Positions 1 through 9,306 of a stretch of DNA of 64,000 bases are shown here, piece by piece. The position numbers and the translations under genes were made by a program. Each line of letters begins with the position of its first letter. Position 1 is the first letter of the stretch. The DNA comes from Aeromonas fluvialis (GTDB lineage Bacteria > Pseudomonadota > Gammaproteobacteria > Enterobacterales > Aeromonadaceae), in NCBI RefSeq assembly GCF_000819885.1, contig NZ_CDBO01000057.1, positions 40,057-104,056 of the forward strand, in the 5' to 3' direction. The notes beneath the pieces were generated by a model. It was not told the origin of the DNA and ran no database searches. It saw only the letters and a program-made list of their open reading frames with translations.

Positions 1-469
1 CGATCGGCAGGAAGTAGTCGATAAAGCCCTCATCCTGCGGCCCAATCTTGTTGGCCCACTGGATCTGGTCGGCACGGGCGAAGGAGTTGTTGATGCGCTC
101 CACCACGGACGGTACCGAGTTGGCCGGGTAGAGGGACTGATCCGGATACATGGTGGAGGACAAGTTGTTGTCCGCCGCCACCTGCCATCCGGAGAGGTAG
201 ATCGCCTCGATCCCCGCCTTGGCCTGTTGGACCGCCTGACCACCGGTCAGGGCGCCGAGGCAGTTTACGTAGCCTTTTTTGGCGTCGCCGTGGATCAGTT
301 CCCACAGCTTGTCGGCGCCGCGTTGGGCCAGGGTGTGCACCGGCTGCAAGCTGCCGCGCAGATTGACCACATCTTCGGCGCTGTAGCCGCGCTTGATCCC
401 TTTCCAGCGGGGGTTTTGGGCCCAGTCTTTCTCGATAGCCTGGATCTGTTGCTCACGGGTCAGTGCCAT
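1..469 (-). CDS. aceA: Isocitrate lyase, N-terminal part (cut by window edge)
   Basis: Isocitrate lyase splits isocitrate into glyoxylate and succinate, the first step of the glyoxylate shunt, in the cytoplasm. The visible 156 residues match the family N-terminus closely: [11 protein letters not shown] near residue 29, [28 protein letters not shown] and [14 protein letters not shown]. The catalytic KKCGH region lies beyond the window edge. The ATG at 469 follows a GAGG-type ribosome site. aceA lies 73 bases downstream of aceB on the same strand, so the two are probably one transcript. No aceK can be seen because the sequence ends here. The identification is very secure and the gene is partial only because of the window. 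Confidence 0.96.
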   Translation of the reverse strand, partial: MALTREQQIQAIEKDWAQNPRWKGIKRGYSAEDVVNLRGSLQPVHTLAQRGADKLWELIHGDAKKGYVNCLGALTGGQAVQQAKAGIEAIYLSGWQVAADNNLSSTMYPDQSLYPANSVPSVVERINNSFARADQIQWANKIGPQDEGFIDYFLPI

Positions 470-542
470 ATCAGTTCCCTCTTTCATTGATTTCACGTTT
501 CCATTGACTTGTTATTGGCAAGCCCCTTCCGGAGCTCGTTAT

Positions 543-2150
543 TCAGAGCCGCTCGTAGCCGGGCAGCGTCAGAAAATCGATAAGTGTGTCGGCGCAGGTG
601 ATCTCCTCCATCAGTTCGCTCGCTTCGGCAAAGCGTCCTGCCTGCCAGCGCGCGATGCCCACCTCGGCTTTGACCACCTCCAGCTCCTCGGCCAGCATCT
701 GGCGGAACAGCGCCTTGGTCACTACCTTGCCGTTCGACAGGCTCTTGCCGTGGCGGATCCATTGCCAGATGGAGGTGCGGGAGATCTCGGCGGTAGCGGC
801 ATCTTCCATCAGTCCGTAGATGGGCACGCAGCCGTTGCCGTTGATCCAGGCCTCCAGATATTGCAGGGCAACGCGGATGTTGGTGCGCATGCCCGCCTCG
901 GTGCGCTCACCCTCGCAGGGGGCCAGCAGGTCGGCGGCGGTGATGGGGGCATCCTGCTCGCGCAGCACACCGATCTGGTTCTTGGCGCCAGCCGCAATGG
1001 TGGCGTTGAACACCGCCATGGCGGTATCGGCGAGGCCGGGGTGGGCGACCCAGGTACCGTCGTGGCCGTTGTTGGCTTCGCGCTCCTTGTCGGCTTTGAC
1101 TTTGGCAAACACCTGTTCGTTGACGGCTGAATCCTTGGCCGGAATAAAGGCGGCCATGCCCCCCATTGCCAGCGCCCCGCGTTTGTGACAGGTCTTGATC
1201 AGCAGCCGCGAGTAGGCGGAGAGGAACGGTTTGTCCATGGTTACCACCTGGCGGTCGGGCAATACCCGATCCGGATGGTTCTTCAATGTCTTGATGTAGC
1301 TGAAGATGTAGTCCCAACGTCCGCAGTTGAGGGCGACGATGTGATCCTTCATCTGGTAGAGCAGCTCATCCATCTCGAACACCGCCGGCAGAGTTTCGAT
1401 CAGCACGGTGGCCTTGATGGTGCCACGGGGCAGACCGAACTTGTCCTCGGTCCAGGCGAACACTTCGCTCCACCAGCGCCCTTCCAGATGGCTCTGCAGC
1501 TTGGGTACGTAGAAGTAGGGGCCTGAGCCTTTGGCCAGCAGCGCCTGATAGTTGTGCAGGAAGTAGAGGGCAAAATCGAACAGGCCACCCGGGATGGGCT
1601 CGCCATCGAAGGTGACATGTTTTTCCGGCAGGTGCAGACCGCGAACCCGGCAGATGAGGACTGCAGGGTCGGGGTTCAGGGTATAAGCCTTTCCTTCCGG
1701 ACTGGTGTAAGAGATGGTGCCGTTGACCGCATCGCGCAGGTTGATTTGGCCCTCGATCACCTTATTCCAGGCGGGGGCCAGTGAATCCTCGAAATCCGCC
1801 ATGAACACTTTGACATTGGCGTTGAGGGCGTTGATCACCATCTTGCGCTCGACCGGGCCGGTGATCTCCACACGGCGATCTTGCAGGTCGGCAGGGATGC
1901 CGCGCACGGTCCAGTCACCATCACGAATGTGGGCGGTTTCCGGCAGGAAGTCCGGCAGCTCGCCGCCATCGATACGGGCCTGGCGTGCCACACGTTGTTT
2001 CAGCAATTCCCCTCTTTGGGGAGCAAAACGTTCCACCAGATCGGCGACCAGCGCCACCGCGTCCGGCGTCAGAATTTGCGCGTATTCGGGCAGCATCTCG
2101 CCCTGGATGCGAAGGCGGGCGCTGCAGTGGGTCTGAGCCGGTGCCGACAT
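543..2150 (-). CDS. aceB: Malate synthase A
   Basis: Malate synthase condenses glyoxylate with acetyl-CoA to malate, completing the glyoxylate shunt with AceA. The protein is 535 residues, the usual length of the short A isoform. Recognisable stretches are MADFEDSLAPAWNKV, RVRGLHLPEKHV, ATVLIETLPAVFEMDE, ALNCGRWDYIFSYIK and GTWVAHPGL. The ATG at 2150 was chosen because AAGGAG sits eight bases before it; the upstream GTG at 2159 would overlap that site. It precedes aceA on the same strand. A Cra-like site about 70 bases upstream suggests control by carbon status. Confidence 0.96.
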   Translation of the reverse strand: MSAPAQTHCSARLRIQGEMLPEYAQILTPDAVALVADLVERFAPQRGELLKQRVARQARIDGGELPDFLPETAHIRDGDWTVRGIPADLQDRRVEITGPVERKMVINALNANVKVFMADFEDSLAPAWNKVIEGQINLRDAVNGTISYTSPEGKAYTLNPDPAVLICRVRGLHLPEKHVTFDGEPIPGGLFDFALYFLHNYQALLAKGSGPYFYVPKLQSHLEGRWWSEVFAWTEDKFGLPRGTIKATVLIETLPAVFEMDELLYQMKDHIVALNCGRWDYIFSYIKTLKNHPDRVLPDRQVVTMDKPFLSAYSRLLIKTCHKRGALAMGGMAAFIPAKDSAVNEQVFAKVKADKEREANNGHDGTWVAHPGLADTAMAVFNATIAAGAKNQIGVLREQDAPITAADLLAPCEGERTEAGMRTNIRVALQYLEAWINGNGCVPIYGLMEDAATAEISRTSIWQWIRHGKSLSNGKVVTKALFRQMLAEELEVVKAEVGIARWQAGRFAEASELMEEITCADTLIDFLTLPGYERL

Positions 2151-2215
2151 AAGGTTCACTCCTTTGAGAATTACATTTTGAACTTACTAACTACGACTAA
2201 AGTCGAATTACTGTT

Positions 2216-2229
2216 CCTGAAACGTTCCC
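2216..2229. promoter_or_regulatory. Candidate Cra (FruR) operator upstream of aceBA
   Basis: The 14 bases CCTGAAACGTTCCC agree with most positions of the Cra consensus (core TGAAACG followed by T and pyrimidines). They lie about 66 bases upstream of the aceB start. Cra activates aceBAK in E. coli, so the position makes sense, but the assignment is from sequence match alone. Confidence 0.35.
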
Positions 2230-2438
2230 GCAACAACGGGGTAACACGATTGATAAGGTGCGAAATATTGTTGATTACGTCAACAGTTTTTTTTAAACAC
2301 CTGTTTTTTAGATATGGTTAAGTTTATGTTTTTTATTGCTTTGTTTGATTGGTGTAAAAGCTCTACGCAGATGGTTATGCTCCTGCTTTTTCCCATCGGA
2401 CAACGGCTAATTTGGGCCGTTACCCTGCCCCTCGTTTT

Positions 2439-2463
2439 GTAACTTATTACGTAATAAAATTAC
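2439..2463. promoter_or_regulatory. Strong palindromic operator-like site
   Basis: A perfect 14-bp palindrome, TTATTAC joined to GTAATAA (2444-2457), is flanked by a further GTAA (2439) and TTAC (2460) pair offset by one base. This is the size and symmetry of a dimeric repressor site. It lies about 290 bases upstream of aceB and 380 bases downstream of the small ORF, so it is unclear which gene it serves. No regulator is recognised. Confidence 0.4.
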
Positions 2464-2839
2464 AAATGCAAAAACAAATCCCGACCTAACTCCAGGCTTT
2501 GCCAAAACAGCCGTATAAAGTGCGTTTGAATGTGGCAATGAAGGTTTTGCTATTGCTAGGTCTGGTTGGTGAACGTTCGTTTTAAACCTGATGTGGTGAT
2601 GCGGGCTCTGTTGGCACCGGCGGTTGCAGCGATGGAAAATGAAGCGCAATAACGTAGGTTTGTATCAGTTGTCGGGGGTAATGTCGGAGAGGGAAGGGGG
2701 AGATGTATTAGTCAATAATACTGTCATCCTTGATAGAATTAGCAGTTTGTCGTTTTTTTGCAGATTTCTCGCCAAGGGTGTGAAACGGAGTGCGTTGAAC
2801 AGGCGATGCACCAGTGATTGAGCGGCCATCTGGCCGGGC

Positions 2840-2980
2840 TCAATAGTCATCATCCGGTGCGGCAAGATCGATCACATCCAGCTGGATGACCTGTTCATTT
2901 TCGCTTTCGGTGTGGCAAGGGGTGTCGTGAGGAACGGAATAAAGCGTAATGGCGGGTGCGAAATCGGTGTTCTGGTTCAT
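2840..2980 (-). CDS. Candidate small acidic protein, 46 residues
   Basis: A short frame encodes a 46-residue protein beginning MNQNTDFAPA and ending DLAAPDDDY. It has no membrane segment, two cysteines/histidines (PCHTE) and a strongly acidic C-terminus. I do not recognise the family. Support comes from context: AGGA lies about six bases before the ATG, a well-formed promoter (TTGAAT, 17-base spacer, TAAGAT) lies about 85 bases upstream on the same strand, and a GC-rich hairpin overlaps the stop codon. Nothing else in the neighbourhood would use that promoter. It could still be a chance frame inside a small RNA. Confidence 0.42.
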   Translation of the reverse strand: MNQNTDFAPAITLYSVPHDTPCHTESENEQVIQLDVIDLAAPDDDY

Positions 2981-3069
2981 GCCTGGTCCTGTGTTGCACG
3001 CAAGCCGGACAGTGATCCCTTCACTCGTGTTTCCACCTCCCTGTGTTGTCTACCGGCGGAAAGTTGCGC

Positions 3070-3098
3070 ATCTTAATGAGTTAGGCAAAAAGATTCAA
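3070..3098 (-). promoter_or_regulatory. Sigma-70 promoter reading toward the small ORF
   Basis: On the minus strand the -35 TTGAAT (3093-3098) and -10 TAAGAT (3070-3075) are separated by exactly 17 bases. Transcription would start near 3063, leaving a leader of about 80 bases before the 46-residue frame. Confidence 0.5.
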
Positions 3099-3159
3099 GT
3101 GGTTCTGAGTGTTTTTTGTTCTTGGTGGGCTGGCATCGTCAGGAGGATAAATCGGAGGC

Positions 3160-3192
3160 AAAAAAATAGCCCAGTCGTTTGACTGGGCTATT
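3160..3192 (-). terminator. Rho-independent terminator of tRNA-Pro
   Basis: Twelve-base stem AATAGCCCAGTC / GACTGGGCTATT with a four-base loop, followed on the minus strand by a run of T. It lies about 12 bases after the tRNA 3' end. Confidence 0.8.
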
Positions 3193-3203
3193 CTCGGGGA
3201 AAA

Positions 3204-3280
3204 TGGTCGGTGTGAGAGGATTCGAACCTCCGACCCTCTACACCCCATGCAGATGCGCTACCTGGCTGCGCTACACACCG
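3204..3280 (-). tRNA. tRNA-Pro (anticodon GGG), copy 1
   Basis: A 77-base tRNA with acceptor stem CGGTGTG/CACACCG, encoded CCA end, D-arm with GGTAGCGC, T-arm GGTTCGAATCC, and anticodon loop ATGGGGT giving GGG for proline. It resembles E. coli proL. Every base is identical to the copy at 47843-47919, which is in the opposite orientation. It has its own promoter and terminator. Confidence 0.95.
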
Positions 3281-3309
3281 ACGGAGTCAGACTCGGCTGA
3301 CGGGGAGGA

Positions 3310-3338
3310 AGTCTAATAGCATGACCAAACGGGTGCAA
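3310..3338 (-). promoter_or_regulatory. Promoter of tRNA-Pro copy 1
   Basis: Minus-strand -35 TTGCAC (3333-3338), 17-base spacer, -10 TAGACT (3310-3315). A C-rich stretch follows, as is common at stringently controlled stable-RNA promoters. The start would be about 25 bases before the tRNA 5' end. Confidence 0.6.
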
Positions 3339-3355
3339 CTCCTTTTTTATCATAG

Positions 3356-4075
<720 letters not shown>

Positions 4076-4224
4076 ATCGTGCAGGGGCAGCACAGGCGGC
4101 CCTTGCTGATTGTCATCATAAATATCCTTTTATAAACAATGTATTGTGCCCATTTTCCTTCGAAAGGAGTCCCGCCCACTTTTCCACTAACAACCTCTGT
4201 TAAAGCGTTCTCGATGTAACAAAA

Positions 4225-4247
4225 CTGTCATGCAACCGCCATATAAT
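4225..4247 (+). promoter_or_regulatory. Pho box and -10 of the pst operon
   Basis: CTGTCAT GCAA CCGCCAT (4225-4242) has the two direct repeats with 11-base period of a PhoB site. It is followed directly by a perfect TATAAT at 4242-4247, so PhoB would replace the -35. It lies 33 bases upstream of the pstC start. Confidence 0.65.
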
Positions 4248-4279
4248 GCCGCGAAGCCTAGCTTACATTGAGGTCTTGC

Positions 4280-6517
4280 ATGTCATCGGAATCGTTAAAC
4301 CTGGTCATGGCGGGCAGTAGAAAACGCCGGATCAAGGATAAATTGGCCAAATATGGCGTCACCACAGGCGGAGCCCTGGTACTGGTGGCGCTGCTGCTTA
4401 TCTTCTTTTATCTGCTCTATGTGGTGAAACCTATTTTCAATGGCGCCACCATGGAGCCGACCGCATCGTTTACCCTGCCCATTGCGGGCAAGACTGCCTG
4501 GCTCGGGATGGAGGAGCAGAACGAGATTGGCTATCGCTTCAACGATAAGGGGCTGGTCAACTTCTTTGCTCTTCAGGGAGATGGCAAGGTCAAGGTGGGG
4601 CAAGCTATTGGTCAGGCCCAGGTTGCCGGTGACATCACGACGGTCACCAGCCCGGCGCCGGGTCAGAAGCTCATTGCCTACGGTTTTGCTGATGGCAAGG
4701 CTCTGGTCATGGAGCCCCATTTCAAGGTGTCCTACCCCAATGATGTGCGGGTCATCGAGCCCACCCTGAGATATCCCTTCGGCGAAGAGCCGGTAGTGAT
4801 CGATCCCCAAGGCAAGGCGCTGCAGTTCATGGTATTCGAAGCCACCAAGGACAAGATGGCGACCGCCGCCGTGACCGAAGATGGTCGTGGCGTACTGATG
4901 GTGATGAGCGGTGAGGAGAACTTCCTCTCCGGCGAGATTGAGTGGAGCAGTGAGAACTACACCATTCCGTCCCTGCCGCGCCATGTGGATCAGATGCTTT
5001 TGACCCCCAATCTGCGGATCCTCTTTGTGCGGGAAGGCAATCGTCTATCTGTCTATGACATTCATGACCTGAGCAATATATCCGTGCGCAACGTGCTGGA
5101 GATCAATGCGCCAGATGCCAACGTGACCCGGGTCGAGCTGCTCTCCGGTGCCTCCTCCCTGCTGGTGGGCAACGACAACGGCATCATCTCCCAGTGGTTT
5201 GAAGTGGCAAAAGATGGCAAACGCCAGTTCACTCAGATCCGTGACTTCAAGGGCGATGGCGCGGTGGATCTTCTGACCCCCGAGCACTATCGCAAAGCCT
5301 TCATCAGTGCCGACAAGGACGGCATCATCAGCTTCTTCCACGCCACTGGCGAGACCAAGCTGCTGACCGAGACGGTGGAAGGGGGTGAACTCTCTGCCCT
5401 GGCCATCTCCCCCCGTCACAACCTGTTGCTGATGCAGCAAGGGGAGACCTTCAAGCTTTTCTCGGTGGAGAACGATCACCCCGAGGTGACCTGGTCGGCC
5501 CTGTGGCAAAAGGTATGGTATGAAGGGTATCCGGAGCCCCAGTATGTGTGGCAATCCACCTCCGCCAGCAACGACTTTGAAGCCAAGCTGAGCCTGGTGC
5601 CACTGGTATTCGGTACTCTGAAGGCATCTTTCTACGCCATGGTGTTTGCTGTGCCGCTCGGCGTGGCCGGTGCCATCTATACCGCCTACTTCATGTCGGC
5701 GGGGCTGCGCAAATACGTCAAGCCGACGGTCGAGATCATGGCGGCGCTGCCGACCGTTATCTTGGGCTTCCTGGCGGGTCTGTGGCTGGCACCCATCATA
5801 GAGGGGGCGCTGCCCGGGGTGATCCTGCTGCTGGTGCTGCTGCCGATGGGGATGCTGCTGACTGCGCTTATCTGGAACTATCTGCCGGAGCGAGGCAAGT
5901 CCTGGCTGCCGGAGGGGTGGCACGCCATCCTGCTTATTCCAGTGCTGCTGCTGATTGGCTGGGGGGCCTTCGCCCTGAGCCCGCTCATCGAGAATGCCTT
6001 TATGCACGGTGATTCGCGCATCTGGCTGACCCACGAAATGGGTATCAAGTTTGACCAGCGCAATTCGCTGGTGGTCGGTATCGCCATGGGCTTTGCGGTC
6101 ATCCCCACCATCTTCTCCATCGCCGAAGATGCGGTCTTCTCGGTGCCCAAGCATCTGACCCAGGGCTCGCTGGCGTTGGGGGCTACCCCGTGGCAGACCC
6201 TGAGCCGGGTGGTGATCCTCACTGCCAGCCCGGGCATCTTCTCGGCGGTGATGATGGGCCTTGGCCGTGCCGTGGGCGAAACCATGATCGTACTGATGGC
6301 CACCGGTAACACCCCCATCATGGACTTCTCCATGTTCCAGGGGCTGCGTACTCTGGCCGCCAACATTGCGGTGGAGATGCCGGAGTCGGAAGTGGGCAGC
6401 TCCCACTATCGGGTACTGTTCCTCGCGGCCTTCGTCCTGTTTGTGTTCACCTTTATGTTCAACACCCTGGCCGAGTTTGTCCGTCAGCGGTTGCGTGAAA
6501 AATACAGCTCGATGTAA
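4280..6517 (+). CDS. pstC: Phosphate ABC transporter permease PstC, enlarged form
   Basis: Inner-membrane permease subunit of the high-affinity phosphate importer. At 745 residues it is more than twice the E. coli size. Residues about 30-55 form a first membrane helix. About 60-455 is a large non-membrane region, presumably periplasmic, and the C-terminal third carries the permease domain with helices starting at FGTLKASFYAMVF. The coupling loop that contacts PstB is visible as LTQGSLALGATPWQTLSRV. The ATG at 4280 has GAGG six bases upstream. Large PstC proteins of this type are known in Vibrio and Shewanella. It begins an operon driven by a Pho box, and no pstS precedes it. Confidence 0.93.
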   Translation: MSSESLNLVMAGSRKRRIKDKLAKYGVTTGGALVLVALLLIFFYLLYVVKPIFNGATMEPTASFTLPIAGKTAWLGMEEQNEIGYRFNDKGLVNFFALQGDGKVKVGQAIGQAQVAGDITTVTSPAPGQKLIAYGFADGKALVMEPHFKVSYPNDVRVIEPTLRYPFGEEPVVIDPQGKALQFMVFEATKDKMATAAVTEDGRGVLMVMSGEENFLSGEIEWSSENYTIPSLPRHVDQMLLTPNLRILFVREGNRLSVYDIHDLSNISVRNVLEINAPDANVTRVELLSGASSLLVGNDNGIISQWFEVAKDGKRQFTQIRDFKGDGAVDLLTPEHYRKAFISADKDGIISFFHATGETKLLTETVEGGELSALAISPRHNLLLMQQGETFKLFSVENDHPEVTWSALWQKVWYEGYPEPQYVWQSTSASNDFEAKLSLVPLVFGTLKASFYAMVFAVPLGVAGAIYTAYFMSAGLRKYVKPTVEIMAALPTVILGFLAGLWLAPIIEGALPGVILLLVLLPMGMLLTALIWNYLPERGKSWLPEGWHAILLIPVLLLIGWGAFALSPLIENAFMHGDSRIWLTHEMGIKFDQRNSLVVGIAMGFAVIPTIFSIAEDAVFSVPKHLTQGSLALGATPWQTLSRVVILTASPGIFSAVMMGLGRAVGETMIVLMATGNTPIMDFSMFQGLRTLAANIAVEMPESEVGSSHYRVLFLAAFVLFVFTFMFNTLAEFVRQRLREKYSSM

Positions 6518-6549
6518 GGGGCGGCTCTGTAATGGACAAGGAATCGACA

Positions 6550-8199
6550 ATGGGTAAGTGGTTTAAATCAGGGGCCCCCTGGATCTGGATGACCGGCGGC
6601 GCCGTCAGCCTGAGTCTGGTGGCGGTACTGGGTCTGCTGCTGCTGATCGGCTGGCGTGGTCTGGTCTACTTCTGGCCGCACCCAATCTATGAGTGGCAGC
6701 TGGAGGACGCCAGTGGCAACAAGAGCGTGTTGATCGGCGAGATCAACGATCGCGAGCTGGTGCCGGTGGAGCGGCTGCGCGCCGCAGGTCTGCCGCTGGA
6801 GGGGGAAGAGCGCGAGCTGCTGACCCGCTATCTGGTCAAGACCGGCAACCGTGAGTTCGTCGACCTCGATTTTCGCTGGGTACTGGAGACGGACATCAAG
6901 TCCCAGAGCCAGCCAGCCGAGCTGGCCATGGTTGAGCGTGCCACCAACGGTAACTTCTACGGTTACATCGTCGGGGTAAAAGAGGATGGCCGCGAGCTGA
7001 CTTCGGATCTGCATCCTGCCCTGCAGCGGGTGCTGGCGCGAGCCAATGCCCTCTCCGAACAGGCCAACGATCTGCAAAAAGGGGACATCGGCAGCATCAA
7101 CTATCAGCTGGAGCGGCTGCGCCTGAAAGAGCGCAAAGCCGAGCTGGAAGAGAAGCTGACCGATCAGCTGAAAGCTCAGCTGGAGCGTGAACGTCAGGCC
7201 CTCAACGATCGTTATCAGGTGCTGGAAAAAGAGCTCTTCTCCCTGCGCAGTCAGGCTGACCGGGACAGCATCACCGTCAAGGATATGCGTGGCGAGCTGG
7301 TGACCATGCCCATGTCCAGGGTACTGGATGTGGTATGGCCCAACGACATGAGCCTGCTGGCCAAGGTGGGTCACTGGTTCCACCAGATCGGCAAGTTTGT
7401 CTCCGACGATCCCCGTGAGGCCAATACCGAGGGCGGGGTGTTCCCGGCTATCTTCGGCACCGTCTTCATGGTGTTCCTGATGGCGATCATCGTCACCCCG
7501 CTGGGGGTGGTGGCAGCGGTCTACCTGCACGAGTATGCGGGCAAAAACAGCTTGACCAAGATCATCCGCATCGCGGTGATCAACCTGGCGGGTGTACCCT
7601 CCATCGTCTATGGCGTGTTTGGTTTGGGCTTCTTCGTCTACACACTCGGCGGTTCGTTAGACCAGCTGTTCTACCCGGAAGCGCTGCCGAGCCCGACCTT
7701 TGGTTCACCCGGCGTGATCTGGTCGGCGCTGACCCTGGCCATCCTGACCCTGCCGGTGGTGATCGTCTCCACCGAAGAGGGGCTGGCGCGGATCCCGAGC
7801 ACCATCCGTCAGGGCTCGTTGGCACTGGGCGCCACCCAGGCCGAGACCCTGTGGCGCATCGTGCTGCCGATGGCGAGTCCGGCCATCATGACCGGCCTTA
7901 TTCTGGCGATTGCCCGGGCGGCCGGTGAAGTGGCGCCGCTGATGCTGGTGGGGGTGGTGAAACTGGCACCGACCCTGCCGATGGATGGCAACTTCCCGTA
8001 TCTGCATGTGGAGCGCAAGTTCATGCACCTGGGCTTCCACATCTATGACGTCGGCTTCCAGAGCCCCAACGTCGAGGCGGCCCGCCCGCTGGTCTATGCC
8101 ACCTCCTTCCTGCTGGTGACGGTGATCGTGGGTCTGAACCTGACCGCTATCGGTATTCGTAACCACTTGCGCGAAAAATTCCGGTCGCTGGAGCATTAA
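6550..8199 (+). CDS. pstA: Phosphate ABC transporter permease PstA, enlarged form
   Basis: Second permease of the phosphate importer, 549 residues against about 296 in E. coli. A first helix (about residues 18-40) is followed by roughly 250 extra residues. These include a charged, heptad-like stretch (about 175-240, rich in LEEKLTDQLKAQLE-type sequence) likely to be a coiled coil. The permease domain follows, with coupling loop IRQGSLALGATQAETLWRIV. ATG 6550 was preferred over ATG 6532 because AAGGA lies seven bases before it. It starts 32 bases after pstC. Both permeases carry matching N-terminal expansions, suggesting these domains pack together on the periplasmic side. Confidence 0.93.
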   Translation: MGKWFKSGAPWIWMTGGAVSLSLVAVLGLLLLIGWRGLVYFWPHPIYEWQLEDASGNKSVLIGEINDRELVPVERLRAAGLPLEGEERELLTRYLVKTGNREFVDLDFRWVLETDIKSQSQPAELAMVERATNGNFYGYIVGVKEDGRELTSDLHPALQRVLARANALSEQANDLQKGDIGSINYQLERLRLKERKAELEEKLTDQLKAQLERERQALNDRYQVLEKELFSLRSQADRDSITVKDMRGELVTMPMSRVLDVVWPNDMSLLAKVGHWFHQIGKFVSDDPREANTEGGVFPAIFGTVFMVFLMAIIVTPLGVVAAVYLHEYAGKNSLTKIIRIAVINLAGVPSIVYGVFGLGFFVYTLGGSLDQLFYPEALPSPTFGSPGVIWSALTLAILTLPVVIVSTEEGLARIPSTIRQGSLALGATQAETLWRIVLPMASPAIMTGLILAIARAAGEVAPLMLVGVVKLAPTLPMDGNFPYLHVERKFMHLGFHIYDVGFQSPNVEAARPLVYATSFLLVTVIVGLNLTAIGIRNHLREKFRSLEH

Positions 8200-8332
8200 T
8201 CCGGCGCCGCTTGAGTGATACAAGAGTGAGATAACAGAGGGGCGGCCGAGCGCGAGCCGCCATCTCTCTGCACCAATACGTGAGGGGCGCCGGCAGCTGT
8301 CCGGCCACTCCAGATAGATTTTGAGGTAACAG

Positions 8333-9151
8333 ATGATCAACGTAACGACCACGTCTACCCAGCACACCGCGCTGGACCTGCTCAACCTGACCCCGGAGCA
8401 GACCGCGCTGGAGGTGAAGGATCTCAACCTGTACTACGGCAGCAAGCAGGCGCTGTTCAACGTCAACATGAAGATCCCCAAAGGGCAGGTGACCGCCTTT
8501 ATCGGCCCGTCAGGCTGTGGCAAATCGACCCTGCTGCGCTGCATCAACCGGATGAACGATCTGGTGGAGATCTGCCGCATCGAAGGGGAAATCCAGCTGC
8601 ACGGCCACAACATCTATGACAAGAGCGTCGATGTGTCTGCCCTGCGCCGTCAGGTGGGCATGGTGTTCCAGCGCCCGAACCCCTTCCCCAAGTCCATCTA
8701 CGAAAACGTGGTCTATGGCCTGCGTCTGCAGGGGATCAACGATCGCCGTACTCTGGATGAGGCGGCAGAGCGTTCCCTGCGCGGGGCGGCCCTGTGGGAA
8801 GAGGTGAAAGATCGTCTGCACGACAACGCCTTCGGTCTTTCCGGTGGTCAGCAGCAGCGTCTGGTTATTGCCCGCGCTATCGCCATCGAGCCGGAAGTGT
8901 TGCTGCTCGATGAACCGACCTCGGCGCTCGACCCTATCTCTACCCTCACCATCGAGGAGCTGATCAACGAGCTAAAGAGCCAGTTCACCGTGGTGATCGT
9001 GACCCACAACATGCAGCAGGCGGCGCGGGTGTCGGATCAGACCGCTTTCATGTACATGGGCGAGCTTATCGAGTACTCGGATACCAACACCATCTTCACC
9101 ACTCCGGCCAAGAAGAAGACCGAGGATTACATCACCGGTCGCTACGGCTAA
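8333..9151 (+). CDS. pstB: Phosphate ABC transporter ATP-binding protein
   Basis: ATPase that powers phosphate import through PstC-PstA. The 272 residues contain Walker [10 protein letters not shown], the Q-loop [12 protein letters not shown] typical of PstB, signature LSGGQQQR, Walker [12 protein letters not shown] and the switch histidine in [14 protein letters not shown] precedes the ATG. The 133-base gap after pstA contains a stem GGCGGC/GCCGCC near 8242-8263, which may mark an mRNA processing or stabilising hairpin. Confidence 0.96.
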   Translation: MINVTTTSTQHTALDLLNLTPEQTALEVKDLNLYYGSKQALFNVNMKIPKGQVTAFIGPSGCGKSTLLRCINRMNDLVEICRIEGEIQLHGHNIYDKSVDVSALRRQVGMVFQRPNPFPKSIYENVVYGLRLQGINDRRTLDEAAERSLRGAALWEEVKDRLHDNAFGLSGGQQQRLVIARAIAIEPEVLLLDEPTSALDPISTLTIEELINELKSQFTVVIVTHNMQQAARVSDQTAFMYMGELIEYSDTNTIFTTPAKKKTEDYITGRYG

Positions 9152-9306
9152 GGCATGGCTGGTGCAATAAGGGTCATTGATATGAACATGATGAGCATCA
9201 ACAAACAGATTACCGGTCAGTTCAACGGCTAGGGCATACTCGGAGCATCAAGGATTATTTGTATGGACAATATGAACCTCAATAAACACATATCCGGTCA
9301 GTTCAA
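9145..9306 (+). repeat. Two imperfect tandem copies of an 81-bp unit before phoU
   Basis: Unit A (9145-9225) and unit B (9226-9306) have exactly the same length. Both start with CGGCTA, continue with a GGCAT-containing spacer, place an ATG at base 38 and then encode related N-termini ending in (I)(T/S)GQFN. Unit B is the true phoU start. Unit A overlaps the pstB stop codon and is closed by the TAG that unit B begins with. The copies are visibly diverged, so the duplication is not recent. Confidence 0.75.
9182..9232 (+). pseudogene. Vestigial duplicate of the phoU start (16-codon leader ORF)
   Basis: The frame reads MNMMSINKQITGQFNG and stops. It parallels the PhoU N-terminus [17 protein letters not shown] position by position. 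It arose from the 81-bp duplication described above. It may be a dead remnant or may now act as a translated leader that couples pstB to phoU. The sequence alone cannot tell. Confidence 0.6.

Larger units (their letters stand above)
2151..2839. other. Gene-poor region upstream of aceBA
   Basis: About 690 bases with no convincing gene. It is clearly more AT-rich than its surroundings. It holds the aceB leader with a CGACTAAAGTCG palindrome near 2193, the Cra-like site at 2216, the 14-bp palindrome at 2444-2457, and a hairpin at 2818-2842 that overlaps the stop of the small ORF at 2840. Short open frames of 65-80 codons on both strands have no ribosome site and no protein-like composition. Confidence 0.6.

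Noticed and set aside
2407..2821. Short frames on both strands upstream of aceBA
   Set aside because: No ribosome sites, poor composition; one overlaps the strong palindrome.
5045..6550. 501-codon minus-strand frame over pstC
   Set aside because: Shadow frame of a clear PstC gene, with no family resemblance.
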